A stretch of DNA of 64,000 nucleotides from Bog-473 sp963809825 (GCA_963809825.1 CAWELJ010000013.1:71880-135879), one strand, 5' to 3'. Shown: positions 8,122 to 16,606, counted from the first letter of the stretch. Numbers and translations: made by a program. Notes: generated by a model not told the origin, from the letters alone.

Positions 8122-9327
8122 CTAGAGGGGATGCTCCGTCTGGGACTGCTCTGGCTGTGGCCTCGCGGTCCGGGTGATGTTGCTCGACGTGGAGCGCCAC
8201 TGCACGTGCGGCTCGAGGGCGGCGCGCTCGAGGCGGCCGATGTTGGCGCGGGCGATGGACAGCAGGTCGGCCAGCAATTCGTCCCCGAGCAGGAACGGCA
8301 GCAGACCCAGGTCCAGCAGCTTGGTGTGGGCCGCCCGGTAGTAGTGCTCCTCGAGCTCGACCCGTGGGTCCTCCAGGTGGACGATCTTCGCCCCCCCGGA
8401 GGCGTCCGAGACCTTCTGCGCCAGCTCCCCGACCGAGAACGACTCGGTGAACTGGTTGAACACCCGGAACTCGCCGGCATTGGCGGGGGTGCGGATCGCC
8501 AGTTCGATGCAGGCCAGCGTGTCGCGGATGTCGAGGAACCCCCGCGTCTGCCCGCCCTTCCCGTAGACGGTGAGCGGTTCCCCCGCCGCCGCCTGGATCA
8601 CGAAGCGGTTCAGCACCGTGCCGAAGACGGCGTCGTAGTCGAAGCGGGTGGCCAGGTCGGCGTGCAACGTCGTCTCGGGGGTCGACTGGCCGTACACGAC
8701 ACCCTGGTTGAGGTCTGTCGAGCGGAGGCCCCAGGCGCGGCAGCAGAACGCGATGTTGTGGCTGTCGTGGACCTTGGACAGGTGGTAGAAGCTCCCCGGC
8801 TGCTTGGGGAAGGGCAGGACGTCGGTCCGGCCCCGGTGGGTGATCTCGATGTAGCCCTCTTCGATGTCGATGTTGGGGGTGCCGTACTCCCCCATCGTCC
8901 CCAGCTTGACCAGGTGGATCGAGGGGTCCACGTCCGCGATGGCGTAGAGCAGGTTCAGCGTGCCCACGACGTTGTTGACCTGGGTGTAGACCGCGTGCTT
9001 CCGGTCCACCATGGAGTAGGGGGCGCTGCGCTGCTCGGCGAAGTGGACGATGGCGTCGGGGCGGAAGCTCCCCACCATGTCGTAGACGAACTCCTCCTCG
9101 GTCAGGTCCCCGATGAAGACGTCGAGGCGTTTCCCCGAGACGTCCTCCCAGCAGTCGACACGGCGGTGCAGCGAGGCGATCGGGACGAGGGAGTCGACCC
9201 CCATTTCGAGGTCGTAGCCGCGCCGGGCGAAGTTGTCCGCCACGCCGACGTCGTAGCCCGCCCTCGAGAGGTGCAGTGCGGTCGGCCATCCCAGATACCC
9301 ATCGCCCCCGAGGACCAGTATTCGCAC
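8122..9327 (-). CDS. sqdB: UDP-sulfoquinovose synthase (NAD-dependent epimerase family)
   Basis: A 401-aa extended SDR. The GTG at 9327 is chosen because GGAAGG lies six bases upstream and the protein then begins directly with the Rossmann strand (RILVLGGDGYLGWPTALHL). Hallmarks of SqdB/SQD1 are DNFARR, HFAEQRSAPYSM, the catalytic Thr in KLGTMGEYG and the Tyr/Lys pair in FYHLSKVHD, followed by STDLNQGVVYG. The family converts UDP-glucose plus sulfite to UDP-sulfoquinovose, the donor for sulfolipid SQDG or sulfosugar glycans. No SqdX or SqdA glycosyltransferase gene is adjacent. The neighbours are a YfhO-like protein and an MptB-like mannosyltransferase. The last ~25 residues are low-complexity and unconserved-looking. 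Confidence 0.9.
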   Translation of the reverse strand: MRILVLGGDGYLGWPTALHLSRAGYDVGVADNFARRGYDLEMGVDSLVPIASLHRRVDCWEDVSGKRLDVFIGDLTEEEFVYDMVGSFRPDAIVHFAEQRSAPYSMVDRKHAVYTQVNNVVGTLNLLYAIADVDPSIHLVKLGTMGEYGTPNIDIEEGYIEITHRGRTDVLPFPKQPGSFYHLSKVHDSHNIAFCCRAWGLRSTDLNQGVVYGQSTPETTLHADLATRFDYDAVFGTVLNRFVIQAAAGEPLTVYGKGGQTRGFLDIRDTLACIELAIRTPANAGEFRVFNQFTESFSVGELAQKVSDASGGAKIVHLEDPRVELEEHYYRAAHTKLLDLGLLPFLLGDELLADLLSIARANIGRLERAALEPHVQWRSTSSNITRTARPQPEQSQTEHPL

Positions 9328-9535
9328 GTGACACCTTCCGTTTCCGTGACAGCCGGATTTCACAAGTGTGACAGCAATAGTTTCCCCCGCCAGGCTGGGA
9401 CAATCCTGAGAATCCTGTTAAGGAACGTTTCGGGTTCCCAGTTCGGCCCGTATCTGTGACAGAATCACTGCAGTTTCATGAAGATTTTCGCTCCCGCGGT
9501 GGCCCGCCGTGGGAGTTCAGGTTAGGAATCCCCCG
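9328..9535. promoter_or_regulatory. Divergent intergenic region between sqdB and mannosyltransferase gene
   Basis: About 200 bases serving both divergent genes. It contains three GTGACA words (from 9346, 9369 and 9454) and the dyad GTGA-N5-TCAC at 9454-9466, arranged like a binding site for a Crp-like or GntR-like dimer. No consensus promoter is identifiable. A possible ribosome-binding site TAGGA (9523-9527) precedes the plus-strand gene. Confidence 0.3.
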
Positions 9536-11191
9536 ATGGAGCTCGTGACCCCGAGCGCTACCACCGACACCGAGGCTCCACCCGAGACCGCGGCATCCGG
9601 CGCGCCGCCGCACACGTCGGTTCGCCTCGGCGTGGCCCGCACCGCGTTCCTCGGCTTCGTGGGCACGGCGGCGATCGTCGTCGGCGCCGTGCTCGGTGGC
9701 CAGTCGTTCGAGACCCACCTCCCGGGTGCCTGGTTCTTCGGTATGCCGGGCGGCCTGTTCGGTTCGGCCGGCACGAACGACACGTTGCCGCCCGTCGCCT
9801 CGCTGGCGCTCGTGTTCGGCGGCCTCATCCTCCTCACCCGGGTGTGGGTCGGGTTCCTCGGTTACCTGAGGCGCAACGAGGGCTTCCCGGTCAAGCGTGT
9901 CGTGCTCGTCGTCACGATCTGGGCGGTGCCGCTGCTGCTGGCGCCACCGTTGTTCAGTCGTGACGTCTACACCTATGCCGCGCAGGGCGAGATGGTCAGC
10001 CATCACATCAACCCGTACTCCTACGGGCCCAACGTGCTGGGACAGACGCCGTTCAACACGCTCGCCGACTCGGTCTGGTCGGGGGCCGAGTCGCCCTACG
10101 GCCCGACGTTCCTGACCGTCGACGGAACCGTCGACCAGGCCTCCGGGCACCAGATCCTGGCCGACCTCGTCCTGCTCCGCCTGCTCGAGGTCGCGGGCAT
10201 CGCGCTGATGGTCGCCGCCACACCACTCCTCGCCCGCTCGCTCAAGCACGACCCGGCCCACGCCGTCCTGCTCGGGGCCGGCTCGCCCCTCGTCCTGCTG
10301 TCCTTGCTGGCGGGGGACCACAACGATGCCTTGATGGTCGGCCTCCTCGTCGCCGGGCTCGCCGTGGCCAAACGCTTCGGCACGGTACCCGGCGTGATCC
10401 TGTGCGCCCTCGCCGCGGGAGTGAAGTCGCCCGCCGCGCTGGGCGTCCTGTTCCTCGGCTGGGCCTGGGCAGGGCCCAGCGCGTCCACGCGCCGGCGCAT
10501 CGCCCACACCGCCGCCGCAGGGGCGATCGCGCTGGTCACCATGGAGGTGATGGCGCTCATCTCGGGAACGGGCTGGGGGTGGGTGCGCACGACCAGCACG
10601 GCCGATGCGTCCTTCACCGGGGTCACACCGATCAACGTGGTGGCGCGGTCGGTTTCCATCCTCAGCCACATGTTGCAGGTCCCCATCTCGACGATGGAAG
10701 CGCGCCCTGTCTTCAGCGTGCTGGGCCTCCTCATCGCCGTCTACATCGGGTACCGGCTCCTGCTGCGCACGCCGCGCGACGGTGTGGTCCTCTGCCTCGG
10801 CTTGACGCTGTTGGTCCTGGCCCTGCTCGGACCGATCGTCTGGGCCTGGTACGTCACGTGGGGCGTGGTCGTCGTCGCGCCCGCCGCGGTCGGGCGGCTC
10901 CGCACGGCCGTCATCGTCATCAGCACGTTCTGGGCCTTCGCCGGGGTCACCTCCGTGCACAACATCTACATGCGGATGATCCACACCTTCTTCGTGCAGG
11001 ACCTGCTCCTGGTAGCCATGCTCCTGGCGGTCGCCATCGTGCCGCTGGCGCTCGTCACCTCAGGGGCCGGGGGCCGGGTCCGGCTGCCCCGGCTCACCCC
11101 GGGGGCGAGGGACGATGACGGCACCCAGCGGGGCCCCAAGGTCGGCGGCGGCGTGCTGGCCGGTGCCGGTGCCGGTGCCGGCACCACCTGA
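9536..11191 (+). CDS. MptB-like polyprenol-phosphomannose-dependent alpha-(1->6) mannosyltransferase
   Basis: A 551-aa polytopic membrane protein of the GT-C family with about 12-13 helices. The diagnostic loop after the second cluster of helices, FSRDVYTYAAQGEM followed by HHINPYSYGP and SPYGP, is that of MptA/MptB enzymes, which extend the lipomannan backbone using decaprenyl-phospho-mannose. The Asp in SRDVY is the expected catalytic residue. The start ATG at 9536 has TAGGA eight bases upstream. The C-terminus ends in a GAGAGAG tail encoded by short GGTGCC repeats. The gene is divergent from sqdB. Whether it acts on lipomannan or another polyprenyl-linked glycan is not decidable here. Confidence 0.85.
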   Translation: MELVTPSATTDTEAPPETAASGAPPHTSVRLGVARTAFLGFVGTAAIVVGAVLGGQSFETHLPGAWFFGMPGGLFGSAGTNDTLPPVASLALVFGGLILLTRVWVGFLGYLRRNEGFPVKRVVLVVTIWAVPLLLAPPLFSRDVYTYAAQGEMVSHHINPYSYGPNVLGQTPFNTLADSVWSGAESPYGPTFLTVDGTVDQASGHQILADLVLLRLLEVAGIALMVAATPLLARSLKHDPAHAVLLGAGSPLVLLSLLAGDHNDALMVGLLVAGLAVAKRFGTVPGVILCALAAGVKSPAALGVLFLGWAWAGPSASTRRRIAHTAAAGAIALVTMEVMALISGTGWGWVRTTSTADASFTGVTPINVVARSVSILSHMLQVPISTMEARPVFSVLGLLIAVYIGYRLLLRTPRDGVVLCLGLTLLVLALLGPIVWAWYVTWGVVVVAPAAVGRLRTAVIVISTFWAFAGVTSVHNIYMRMIHTFFVQDLLLVAMLLAVAIVPLALVTSGAGGRVRLPRLTPGARDDDGTQRGPKVGGGVLAGAGAGAGTT

Positions 11192-11210
11192 GCGGGCCGA
11201 CCCGACCCGG

Positions 11211-11226
11211 CCCCGGGAGCCCGGGG
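11211..11226. terminator. GC hairpin between convergent genes
   Basis: Perfect inverted repeat CCCCGGG / CCCGGGG with a two-base centre, located between the 3' ends of the mannosyltransferase gene (+) and the PPOX gene (-). It has no T-tract, so a Rho-independent role is uncertain; the position suits a bidirectional stop. Confidence 0.35.
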
Positions 11227-11240
11227 AGCGGCAGCCGGCC

Positions 11241-11678
11241 TCAGTCGGCCAGGTCGCGCGCCGAGCTCACCCGACCCGGGCGCAGGCGCACCACGAGCTC
11301 GCCGGGCACGCCGTTGCGCGCCCCGTACGCCTCGGCCCGATCGGCCCCCATGTAGCGACCCCCGATGCGCGTGGCCCAGTGGCGCAGCTCGACCGGGTCG
11401 TCGCTGATCTCGACCACGCCCTCCACGACGACGAAACTGAACGGGGGCCGGTCATCGTCGACGCAGAACGACGCCCTCGGATCCCGCAGCAGGTTGCGCC
11501 CCTTGACCGTCGACTCGCCCGTGTTGAAGACCACCGACCCTTCGTCGTCGAGGTCGTACCAGACGGGCGCCACGTGTGGCCGTCCGTCGGCGCGCACGGT
11601 GGCCAGCTTCCCCGTGCGCGGCGGCGATGCTGCCAGGAAGGCCCGCACCTGCTCGTCGGACATCGGCCGGTACGGCAT
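11241..11678 (-). CDS. PPOX-class flavin/F420-dependent oxidoreductase
   Basis: A 145-aa pyridoxamine-phosphate-oxidase-fold protein. The split-barrel pattern is clear: LATVRADGRPHVAPVWYDLDD, then VVFNTGESTVKGRNLLRDPRASFCVDD. In actinobacteria this family commonly binds F420 or FMN and reduces small substrates. The ATG overlaps the stop of the upstream SnoaL gene by one base (TGATG), making it the last gene of a six-gene minus-strand operon headed by a sulfatase. The cofactor cannot be fixed from sequence alone. Confidence 0.85.
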   Translation of the reverse strand: MPYRPMSDEQVRAFLAASPPRTGKLATVRADGRPHVAPVWYDLDDEGSVVFNTGESTVKGRNLLRDPRASFCVDDDRPPFSFVVVEGVVEISDDPVELRHWATRIGGRYMGADRAEAYGARNGVPGELVVRLRPGRVSSARDLAD

Positions 11679-12160
11679 CAGCCCGGGGGGGCGCCGCCGT
11701 TGGCGGTGAACGCCTCCGTCCAGGCCGCGATCATCGGGCCGAAGCTCGCCGGGTTGTAGGCGTCCTCCTCGTAGGAGAACTTCATGTCCCCCGCGTAATG
11801 GAGCACCGTGATGTTGTGCGCCTGGTGCACCGACCCGTCCCCCGGATCCTGCATCCGGTTCTCGATCCGGCAGATCCACCAGCCACGCTCCTCGTCACAG
11901 ACGCACCACGAGTGCGGGAACGACGTCATCGCCCGGTTGGGCCACTCGGCCATGAGGGGAGCGATCCACGAGTAGATCTCGTCGGGCCCGTGGAAGGTGC
12001 CGAACGTGTGCTCGAGGTACACCGCGTCGTCGGTGAAGAGGTCCGCCCAATCGCGCCACTCCCCGCTGGCCGCGCACCGGGCGGCGGTGTCCATGTAGTG
12101 CTGGTGGGCCCGCTCCAGCTCGTCCCGGCTCCACGTCGGCGTCACGACTTCAGCATCCAT
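11678..12160 (-). CDS. SnoaL/NTF2-like fold protein
   Basis: A 160-aa protein with an NTF2-like cone-fold pattern: an N-terminal helix (RDELERAHQHYMDTAARCAASGEWRD), then WADLFTDDAVYLEHTFGTFHGPDEI and later strands. Members act as cyclases, isomerases, hydratases or dioxygenase small subunits on hydrophobic substrates, often in steroid or aromatic catabolism. It overlaps the upstream EthD gene by 19 bases and the downstream PPOX gene by one base, so it is translationally coupled on both sides. The substrate is unknown. Confidence 0.8.
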   Translation of the reverse strand: MDAEVVTPTWSRDELERAHQHYMDTAARCAASGEWRDWADLFTDDAVYLEHTFGTFHGPDEIYSWIAPLMAEWPNRAMTSFPHSWCVCDEERGWWICRIENRMQDPGDGSVHQAHNITVLHYAGDMKFSYEEDAYNPASFGPMIAAWTEAFTANGGAPPG

Positions 12161-12864
12161 TCACTCATGGTGACACTCCGCAGGGTGCTCAGGTCGACGA
12201 ACGCGTCGATCTCCTCGATCATCTGCGAGACATGGGCGTTCATCCGCTCGGGGTCGCCGTCGGCGCAATAGAAGAGCATGGGGTCGGTCACGTGTTCGAG
12301 GGAGGGCCACGCCTCCTCCACGATGCCGCGCACCGGTGGGGCCGCGTCGGTGATCGCCCGGAAGACGGCGTTGCGGACGTAGCGGCAGCGGGGCTGGATC
12401 GACTCGGTGATCGGGGAGATCCGGGTGTGCCACCTGGTCATCCACTCGTCGAAGGTCTGGGCGGGATGCTGCTGCAGGAGGGCGACCGTCAGGACGCCCG
12501 GCGACCGCTCGCCGTCGGGCCACGACCTCGGCGCCGACCACTGGTTGCCTCCGTAGTCGCGGTACAACGACTCGACCACCTCGTAGCCGGCCAGTCGTTC
12601 GGCCGTGGCGGCGAGCACGTTCTCGAAGGGCTCCCGGTGGTCGACGGCGTCGATCCACAAGGAGACGAGCGCGTGCAACGGCGTCTCGCCCTCCGGAGTC
12701 GGGACGGGGGCGGGGATGTCGCTCTCGGGATCCCAGACGTCGATGCTCAGGCGCAGCGGGTCGAGCGACAGCAGCTGGCGCGCCACGGGGCCGAGGATGG
12801 TGTCGGCCACCTCGGCCCGCGTGCTGGCGGGGTCGAGCCAGACCAGGTACATCAGCTTCTCCAC
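12142..12864 (-). CDS. EthD-domain protein (dimeric alpha-beta barrel)
   Basis: A 240-aa protein whose N-terminus (EKLMYLVWLDPAS) and region HPAQTFDEWMTRWHTRISPITESIQPRCRYVRNAVF match the EthD-like ferredoxin fold, apparently as two tandem modules. EthD-type proteins occur beside P450 or dehydrogenase genes in ether and polyketide-like catabolism, where they may bind intermediates. It sits between an SDR gene (13 bases upstream) and the SnoaL gene (19-base overlap) in the sulfatase-headed operon. No catalytic residues can be assigned. Confidence 0.75.
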   Translation of the reverse strand: MEKLMYLVWLDPASTRAEVADTILGPVARQLLSLDPLRLSIDVWDPESDIPAPVPTPEGETPLHALVSLWIDAVDHREPFENVLAATAERLAGYEVVESLYRDYGGNQWSAPRSWPDGERSPGVLTVALLQQHPAQTFDEWMTRWHTRISPITESIQPRCRYVRNAVFRAITDAAPPVRGIVEEAWPSLEHVTDPMLFYCADGDPERMNAHVSQMIEEIDAFVDLSTLRSVTMSEWMLKS

Positions 12865-12877
12865 GTTCGCTCCCCTC

Positions 12878-13666
12878 TCACCAGGTCAGCCCCAGTGCCT
12901 CGCGCATCGTGGCCTCGAAGGCCACGTCGTCGAGCGTCCGGCGGAGCTGGAGCACCATGGCGGCGTCCTGGCCGACTTCGACTCGCAGCGGTGTCGCCGG
13001 GTCCTCGAGGGCGTCGGCCACCGCCGTTCCGACCACCTCGGGGCCGGGCCGGCCGCCGGGGCCGGTCAGCGTGTCCACGGTCCCGCCCCACTGCGCGTGG
13101 AGGTCTGCGTAGACGGCGGGGCCGGCGTGATCGGCCTCGTGCTTCATCCCCGGAGCGATGTAGCCCGGCTCAATGAGCACGACGCGGATCCCGAAGTGCC
13201 CGAGCTCGAAGTACAGCGACTCCGACATCGCCTCGAGCGCATGCTTCGACGCCGCATAGCCACCCTCGAGCGGGGTGCCGATCTTGCCCTGAATGGAGCT
13301 GATGTTGACGAGCACTCCGCTGCCGCGCTCGCGCCAGGACGGCACCACTGCTTGCGCCATGCGCAGCGGGCCGAGCGTGTTGACGTCGAGTATCCGGGCG
13401 AAGGCGTCGATGGGATAGGTCTCGAGGGGTCCGGTGCCCGTCAGCCCGGCGTTGTTGACCACCGCGTCGAGCTCCCCCGCCGCGGCCACGGCCGCACGTA
13501 CGGATGCGGGGTCGCTCACGTCGAGCGGCAGCACCAGGGCGGCCGGCACCCCTGCGAGGCCGCGCACGTCGCGGGCGGTCGCCACCACCTCGTGGCCCCG
13601 CGCCGCCAGCACCTCGACCGTGGCCCGGCCGATGGCCCGGGCCGCCCCGGTGACGAGCACCCGCAC
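12878..13666 (-). CDS. Short-chain dehydrogenase/reductase (SDR)
   Basis: A 262-aa classical SDR. The Rossmann motif is VTGAARAIGRATVEVL, slightly off the usual TGxxxGIG because Ala replaces Gly before IG. Next come NNAG, the catalytic Ser in VNISSIQGKIG and YAASKHALEAMSESL with the Tyr and Lys. It should oxidise or reduce a hydroxyl/keto group with NAD(P). The GTG at 13666 is preceded by GGAGG eight bases upstream and lies three bases after the stop of another SDR gene, so the two are co-transcribed. The region AIDAFARILDVNTLGPLRMAQAV is typical of the family. Confidence 0.9.
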   Translation of the reverse strand: MRVLVTGAARAIGRATVEVLAARGHEVVATARDVRGLAGVPAALVLPLDVSDPASVRAAVAAAGELDAVVNNAGLTGTGPLETYPIDAFARILDVNTLGPLRMAQAVVPSWRERGSGVLVNISSIQGKIGTPLEGGYAASKHALEAMSESLYFELGHFGIRVVLIEPGYIAPGMKHEADHAGPAVYADLHAQWGGTVDTLTGPGGRPGPEVVGTAVADALEDPATPLRVEVGQDAAMVLQLRRTLDDVAFEATMREALGLTW

Positions 13667-13669
13667 CGC

Positions 13670-14545
13670 TCAGACCTCCGCTGGTGTGAGCCCCACCAGG
13701 TCCTCGCTGACCTGCCAGAGGCGACGCGCCGCCTCGGGATCGCGTGCCCACCGCTTGGGCTGCTTCGCCTTGCACTTGACGAAGTACTGCCCGCTGACCC
13801 CCGCCACCGCGGGGTCGGAGGCCAGATAGACCGAGGTGCGGGCGCCCTTGGCCGGGGACAAGAAGAACGGCGAGGCAATCTTGATCCCGAAGGCGAGCAG
13901 GCCCCGGGCGTCGCCGTCCGCCCCGTAGCCCGTGCGCACCGTCCCGGGATGCAGCGAGTTCGCCGTCACCCCGCTGCCCTCGAGGCGGCGCGCCAATTCG
14001 AGCGTGAAGAGGATGTTCGCCAGTTTCGACTGCCCGTAGACCCGCATGGTGGCGTACTTCTTCTCGGACTGGAGGTCGTCGAAGGGCATCCCCTTGCGGG
14101 CGGCGTTGTGCGCCGTCGACGCCACGTTCACGATGCGGGCCGGCGCCGACGCCCGGATCCGCTCCAGCAGGAGGTTCGTGAGCAGGAAGGGCCCGAGGTG
14201 ATTGGTGCCGAAGGTCGCCTCGAAGCCGTCAACCGTCTCGGTCCGTTCCGACAGCACCAGTCCGGCGTTGTTCACGAGCACGTCCACCCTCGGCGCCTGC
14301 TCGAGGATCTCGCCTGCGCCCCGTCGCACCGAGGAGAGGTCGGCCAGGTCGAACACGACGAGCTGGACCTGGGCCTCACCACCGGCGCGCGGCGCGATGG
14401 CGGCCACCGCGGCACGACCCTTGTCGGCGTTGCGGGCCGTCACGATGACCCGGGCGCCCATGGCGGCCAAGGCGGCCGCCGTCTCGAGCCCGATACCCGA
14501 GTTGGCCCCCGTGACGACCACCGTTTTCCCCTGCATGTCGGGCAC
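13670..14545 (-). CDS. SDR family oxidoreductase, retinol-dehydrogenase-like
   Basis: A 291-aa SDR with TGANSGIGLETAAALAAMGARV, NNAGL, the catalytic Ser in IVNVASTAH and the YxxxK motif in VYGQSKLANILF, followed by LHPGTVRTGYG. This pattern is that of the retinol-dehydrogenase/WW-domain-oxidoreductase-like group acting on lipophilic alcohols. A GTG at 14545 is preferred because GAGGAGG lies nine bases upstream; an ATG nine bases earlier would sit directly on that site. It lies between the sulfatase gene (66 bases upstream) and a second SDR gene (three bases downstream) in the same operon. Confidence 0.88.
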   Translation of the reverse strand: MPDMQGKTVVVTGANSGIGLETAAALAAMGARVIVTARNADKGRAAVAAIAPRAGGEAQVQLVVFDLADLSSVRRGAGEILEQAPRVDVLVNNAGLVLSERTETVDGFEATFGTNHLGPFLLTNLLLERIRASAPARIVNVASTAHNAARKGMPFDDLQSEKKYATMRVYGQSKLANILFTLELARRLEGSGVTANSLHPGTVRTGYGADGDARGLLAFGIKIASPFFLSPAKGARTSVYLASDPAVAGVSGQYFVKCKAKQPKRWARDPEAARRLWQVSEDLVGLTPAEV

Positions 14546-14611
14546 AGCGCGCATCCTCCTCGTGACGGGCAGGCGTCAGCATTCCACACCCCCGGGCCGG
14601 CAGGTCCGCCG

Positions 14612-16186
14612 TCAGCGCCAGGTGTCGCGGGCCTCCACCAGCCCGCGCTCGCCGTGGAGGAAGCTGCCGCTGAGCGTCCGCTCCGCCGTGCGCATCTGCC
14701 ACTGCAGGAGCTCCTGCGTCGCGTTCCACGCGGCGGTGGTCACCGCGGGACTGTCCTCCGCCAGCAGGTTGTGGATCTGCCCGGGGTCGGCGGACAGATC
14801 GAAGAGCAACGGTGGCAACATCGTGCCCGCAGCGGCGAATTGGACGTACTTGTGCCGGGGCCCTCGGGTCACGGCCAGCGAACAGTGGCTCATGGGGATG
14901 CCGAACAGCGTCTCGGCCTGCAACCCCACCGGGTCGGCGAAGCTCCATTCGAAGTGCGCCGTGTCGCGCCAGTGTGCCGGGGTGGGCTCGCCGCGCACGA
15001 AGGGGGCGAGCGACCAGCCATCGGCTTGGAGCGGCACTTCCGCGCCCATGAACTCGCAGATCGTGGGCAGCACGTCGACCGATTCCGTGACCGCGTCCAC
15101 CTTCGTCCCACGACCTCCGTCCGCCTCGGGCCTCGGGTCCACCACGATCAGGGGCACGTGGTAGCTCTCGTCCCAGAAGCCCAGCTTCTCGAGCAGCCAG
15201 TGGTCGCCGCCCATCTCGCCGTGGTCGCTGGTGACGACGACCAGGGTCGAGTCCGCCAACCCGCTCTGCTGCAGGTACCCGAAGAGCGCCGCCAACCCGT
15301 CGTCGACCTCGCGTTGAGCGCCGTAGTAGGTGGCGCGGACCTGGCGCCGGTCCCGCTCGTCACGGGGGGCGCCCACCCCCCGCATGCCCATCGCCATCGC
15401 ACCGAGGGGGTGGATCGCGGCCTCCTGCTCGCGCGTCGGGCACCCGGTGAAGGGTCCCACCGCCTCGGCGGGGTACAGGTCGTGGTAACCCACGGGGTTG
15501 CGCCGCGGCGGGTGGGGCCGGATGAACGAGGCATGGACGAAGAACGGTGTGTCGCCGTTGCGCTGCAGCCAGTTGAGGAGCTCCTCGCGTAGGAACGTCG
15601 TCTGTGAGAGCTCGACGGGGAAGCGCGTGGGGGCCCAGGTCGGCCCGTGCGCGTCGGCACCCGGGAAACCCTCCATGGGCCCGTACAGGTCGTGCGGGTC
15701 GGCGGGGACGTCGACACCGTGCGCGGCGAGCCAGCGGCCCCAGGCCGGGCTTCCCTTCTCCCAGGGGTCCTCGACGAGGACCCGGAAGCCCGGCAGGATG
15801 CCCTCGTAGTTCGTCAGCCTCGGGTCGCCGGACGGCACCGTGCGCGGATCGACCGAGGTGTCGGTGTAGCCGAAGAGGACGGGGTCGTACCCGCACTCCC
15901 TCGCCAGCAGCGCCACGTTCGTGAAACGGGCGTCGAGTGGCGTGCCGTTCAGGATCGATCGGTTCCGGTGTTGGTACGTGCCCGTGTAGAGGCACGCCCG
16001 CGAGGGTCCGCACGGAGCCGCGTTCGCCCAGTGATTGGCGAAGAGCACCCCTCCGGCGGCCAACGCGTCGAGCGTCGGCGTCTCCACCACCGGGTGCCCG
16101 AGGGTCGAGAGGCAATCGCCACGCCACTGGTCCAGGGTGATGAACAGCACGTTGCGGTTGGCCGGCATGGTGCAACTCTTGTCCAT
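14612..16186 (-). CDS. Sulfatase (formylglycine-dependent, alkaline phosphatase superfamily)
   Basis: A 524-aa protein, or 518 if it starts at the second Met (16168). Near residue 60 is the sulfatase signature CGPSR within AAPCGPSRACLYTG, where the Cys is converted to formylglycine. The metal ligands are FITLDQWRGD near the N-terminus and TSDHGEMGGDHWLLEK further on. It hydrolyses a sulfate ester or a related phosphonate ester. No signal peptide is visible, so it probably acts in the cytoplasm. It heads the six-gene operon with two SDRs, EthD, SnoaL and PPOX proteins, suggesting desulfation then oxidation of a lipophilic sulfated compound. An activating FGE is not seen nearby. Confidence 0.9.
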   Translation of the reverse strand: MDKSCTMPANRNVLFITLDQWRGDCLSTLGHPVVETPTLDALAAGGVLFANHWANAAPCGPSRACLYTGTYQHRNRSILNGTPLDARFTNVALLARECGYDPVLFGYTDTSVDPRTVPSGDPRLTNYEGILPGFRVLVEDPWEKGSPAWGRWLAAHGVDVPADPHDLYGPMEGFPGADAHGPTWAPTRFPVELSQTTFLREELLNWLQRNGDTPFFVHASFIRPHPPRRNPVGYHDLYPAEAVGPFTGCPTREQEAAIHPLGAMAMGMRGVGAPRDERDRRQVRATYYGAQREVDDGLAALFGYLQQSGLADSTLVVVTSDHGEMGGDHWLLEKLGFWDESYHVPLIVVDPRPEADGGRGTKVDAVTESVDVLPTICEFMGAEVPLQADGWSLAPFVRGEPTPAHWRDTAHFEWSFADPVGLQAETLFGIPMSHCSLAVTRGPRHKYVQFAAAGTMLPPLLFDLSADPGQIHNLLAEDSPAVTTAAWNATQELLQWQMRTAERTLSGSFLHGERGLVEARDTWR

Positions 16187-16332
16187 CGGGACGTCCCGGG
16201 CCGGGACACCGTCCGGCCGCGCCGGACGCGACGGAACGGATGGCTCAGGACGTGCGGACCGTTGCTCCGCCGAGCCGGGTCCCGAACTCGATCAGCCAGG
16301 CGCCGACACGCGGCCGGAGCGCCCGGCGCACT

Positions 16333-16369
16333 GCTCGGCCTCCGGTCACCGGGAGTCCGGAGGCCGAGC
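16333..16369. repeat. 13-bp perfect inverted repeat (strong hairpin)
   Basis: Arms GCTCGGCCTCCGG (16333-16345) and CCGGAGGCCGAGC (16357-16369) with an 11-base loop. The stem extends imperfectly outwards through GCAC/GTGC. It lies between divergent genes with no T-tract, so it is not an obvious terminator. It could be a leader structure of the sulfatase mRNA or a relic. Confidence 0.6.
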
Positions 16370-16562
16370 GCTGTGCCGCACCGGGGTCGTCGATCTGGTT
16401 CACCTGCCGCCGCACCGCCCGGCGGGGAGCTGACCCTCTCATGAGGTCTTGGCGGTGGGCGTCCGCCTGGGAGTGCACTGCTCTCGCCTGGATCATCATC
16501 CCTCTACCTCGCTGGATGCTCATCGTTTCGGTCTTCGCCCCCTCCAACCGTTCCTACATCTT

Positions 16563-16606
16563 AACCAATGGTTGACAACAAATCAAGAATATCCTAATAT
16601 AGCTCT
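16563..16606 (+). promoter_or_regulatory. Consensus sigma-70-type promoter with overlapping operator, leaderless start
   Basis: A perfect -35 TTGACA (16572-16577), a 17-base spacer and -10 TAATAT (16595-16600). The expected transcription start falls on or next to the A of the ATG at 16607, so the mRNA is probably leaderless. An inverted repeat AACCA-A-TGGTT (16563-16573) overlaps the -35 box and is a good candidate operator for the winged-helix regulator encoded downstream. Confidence 0.75.

Larger units (their letters stand above)
16187..16606. other. Divergent intergenic region between sulfatase operon and ArsR-type regulator
   Basis: A 420-base non-coding stretch. Its left part is GC-rich with a strong 13-bp hairpin at 16333-16369. 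Its last ~60 bases turn abruptly AT-rich and carry a consensus promoter for the regulator. No convincing gene is seen. Confidence 0.6.

Noticed and set aside
9454..9466. Canonical Crp site
   Set aside because: GTGA-N5-TCAC lacks the exact TGTGA-N6-TCACA spacing; kept only as an unassigned dyad.
12605..15592. 995-aa plus-strand open frame
   Set aside because: It runs antisense through three well-supported genes (two SDRs and the sulfatase) and has no recognisable domain.
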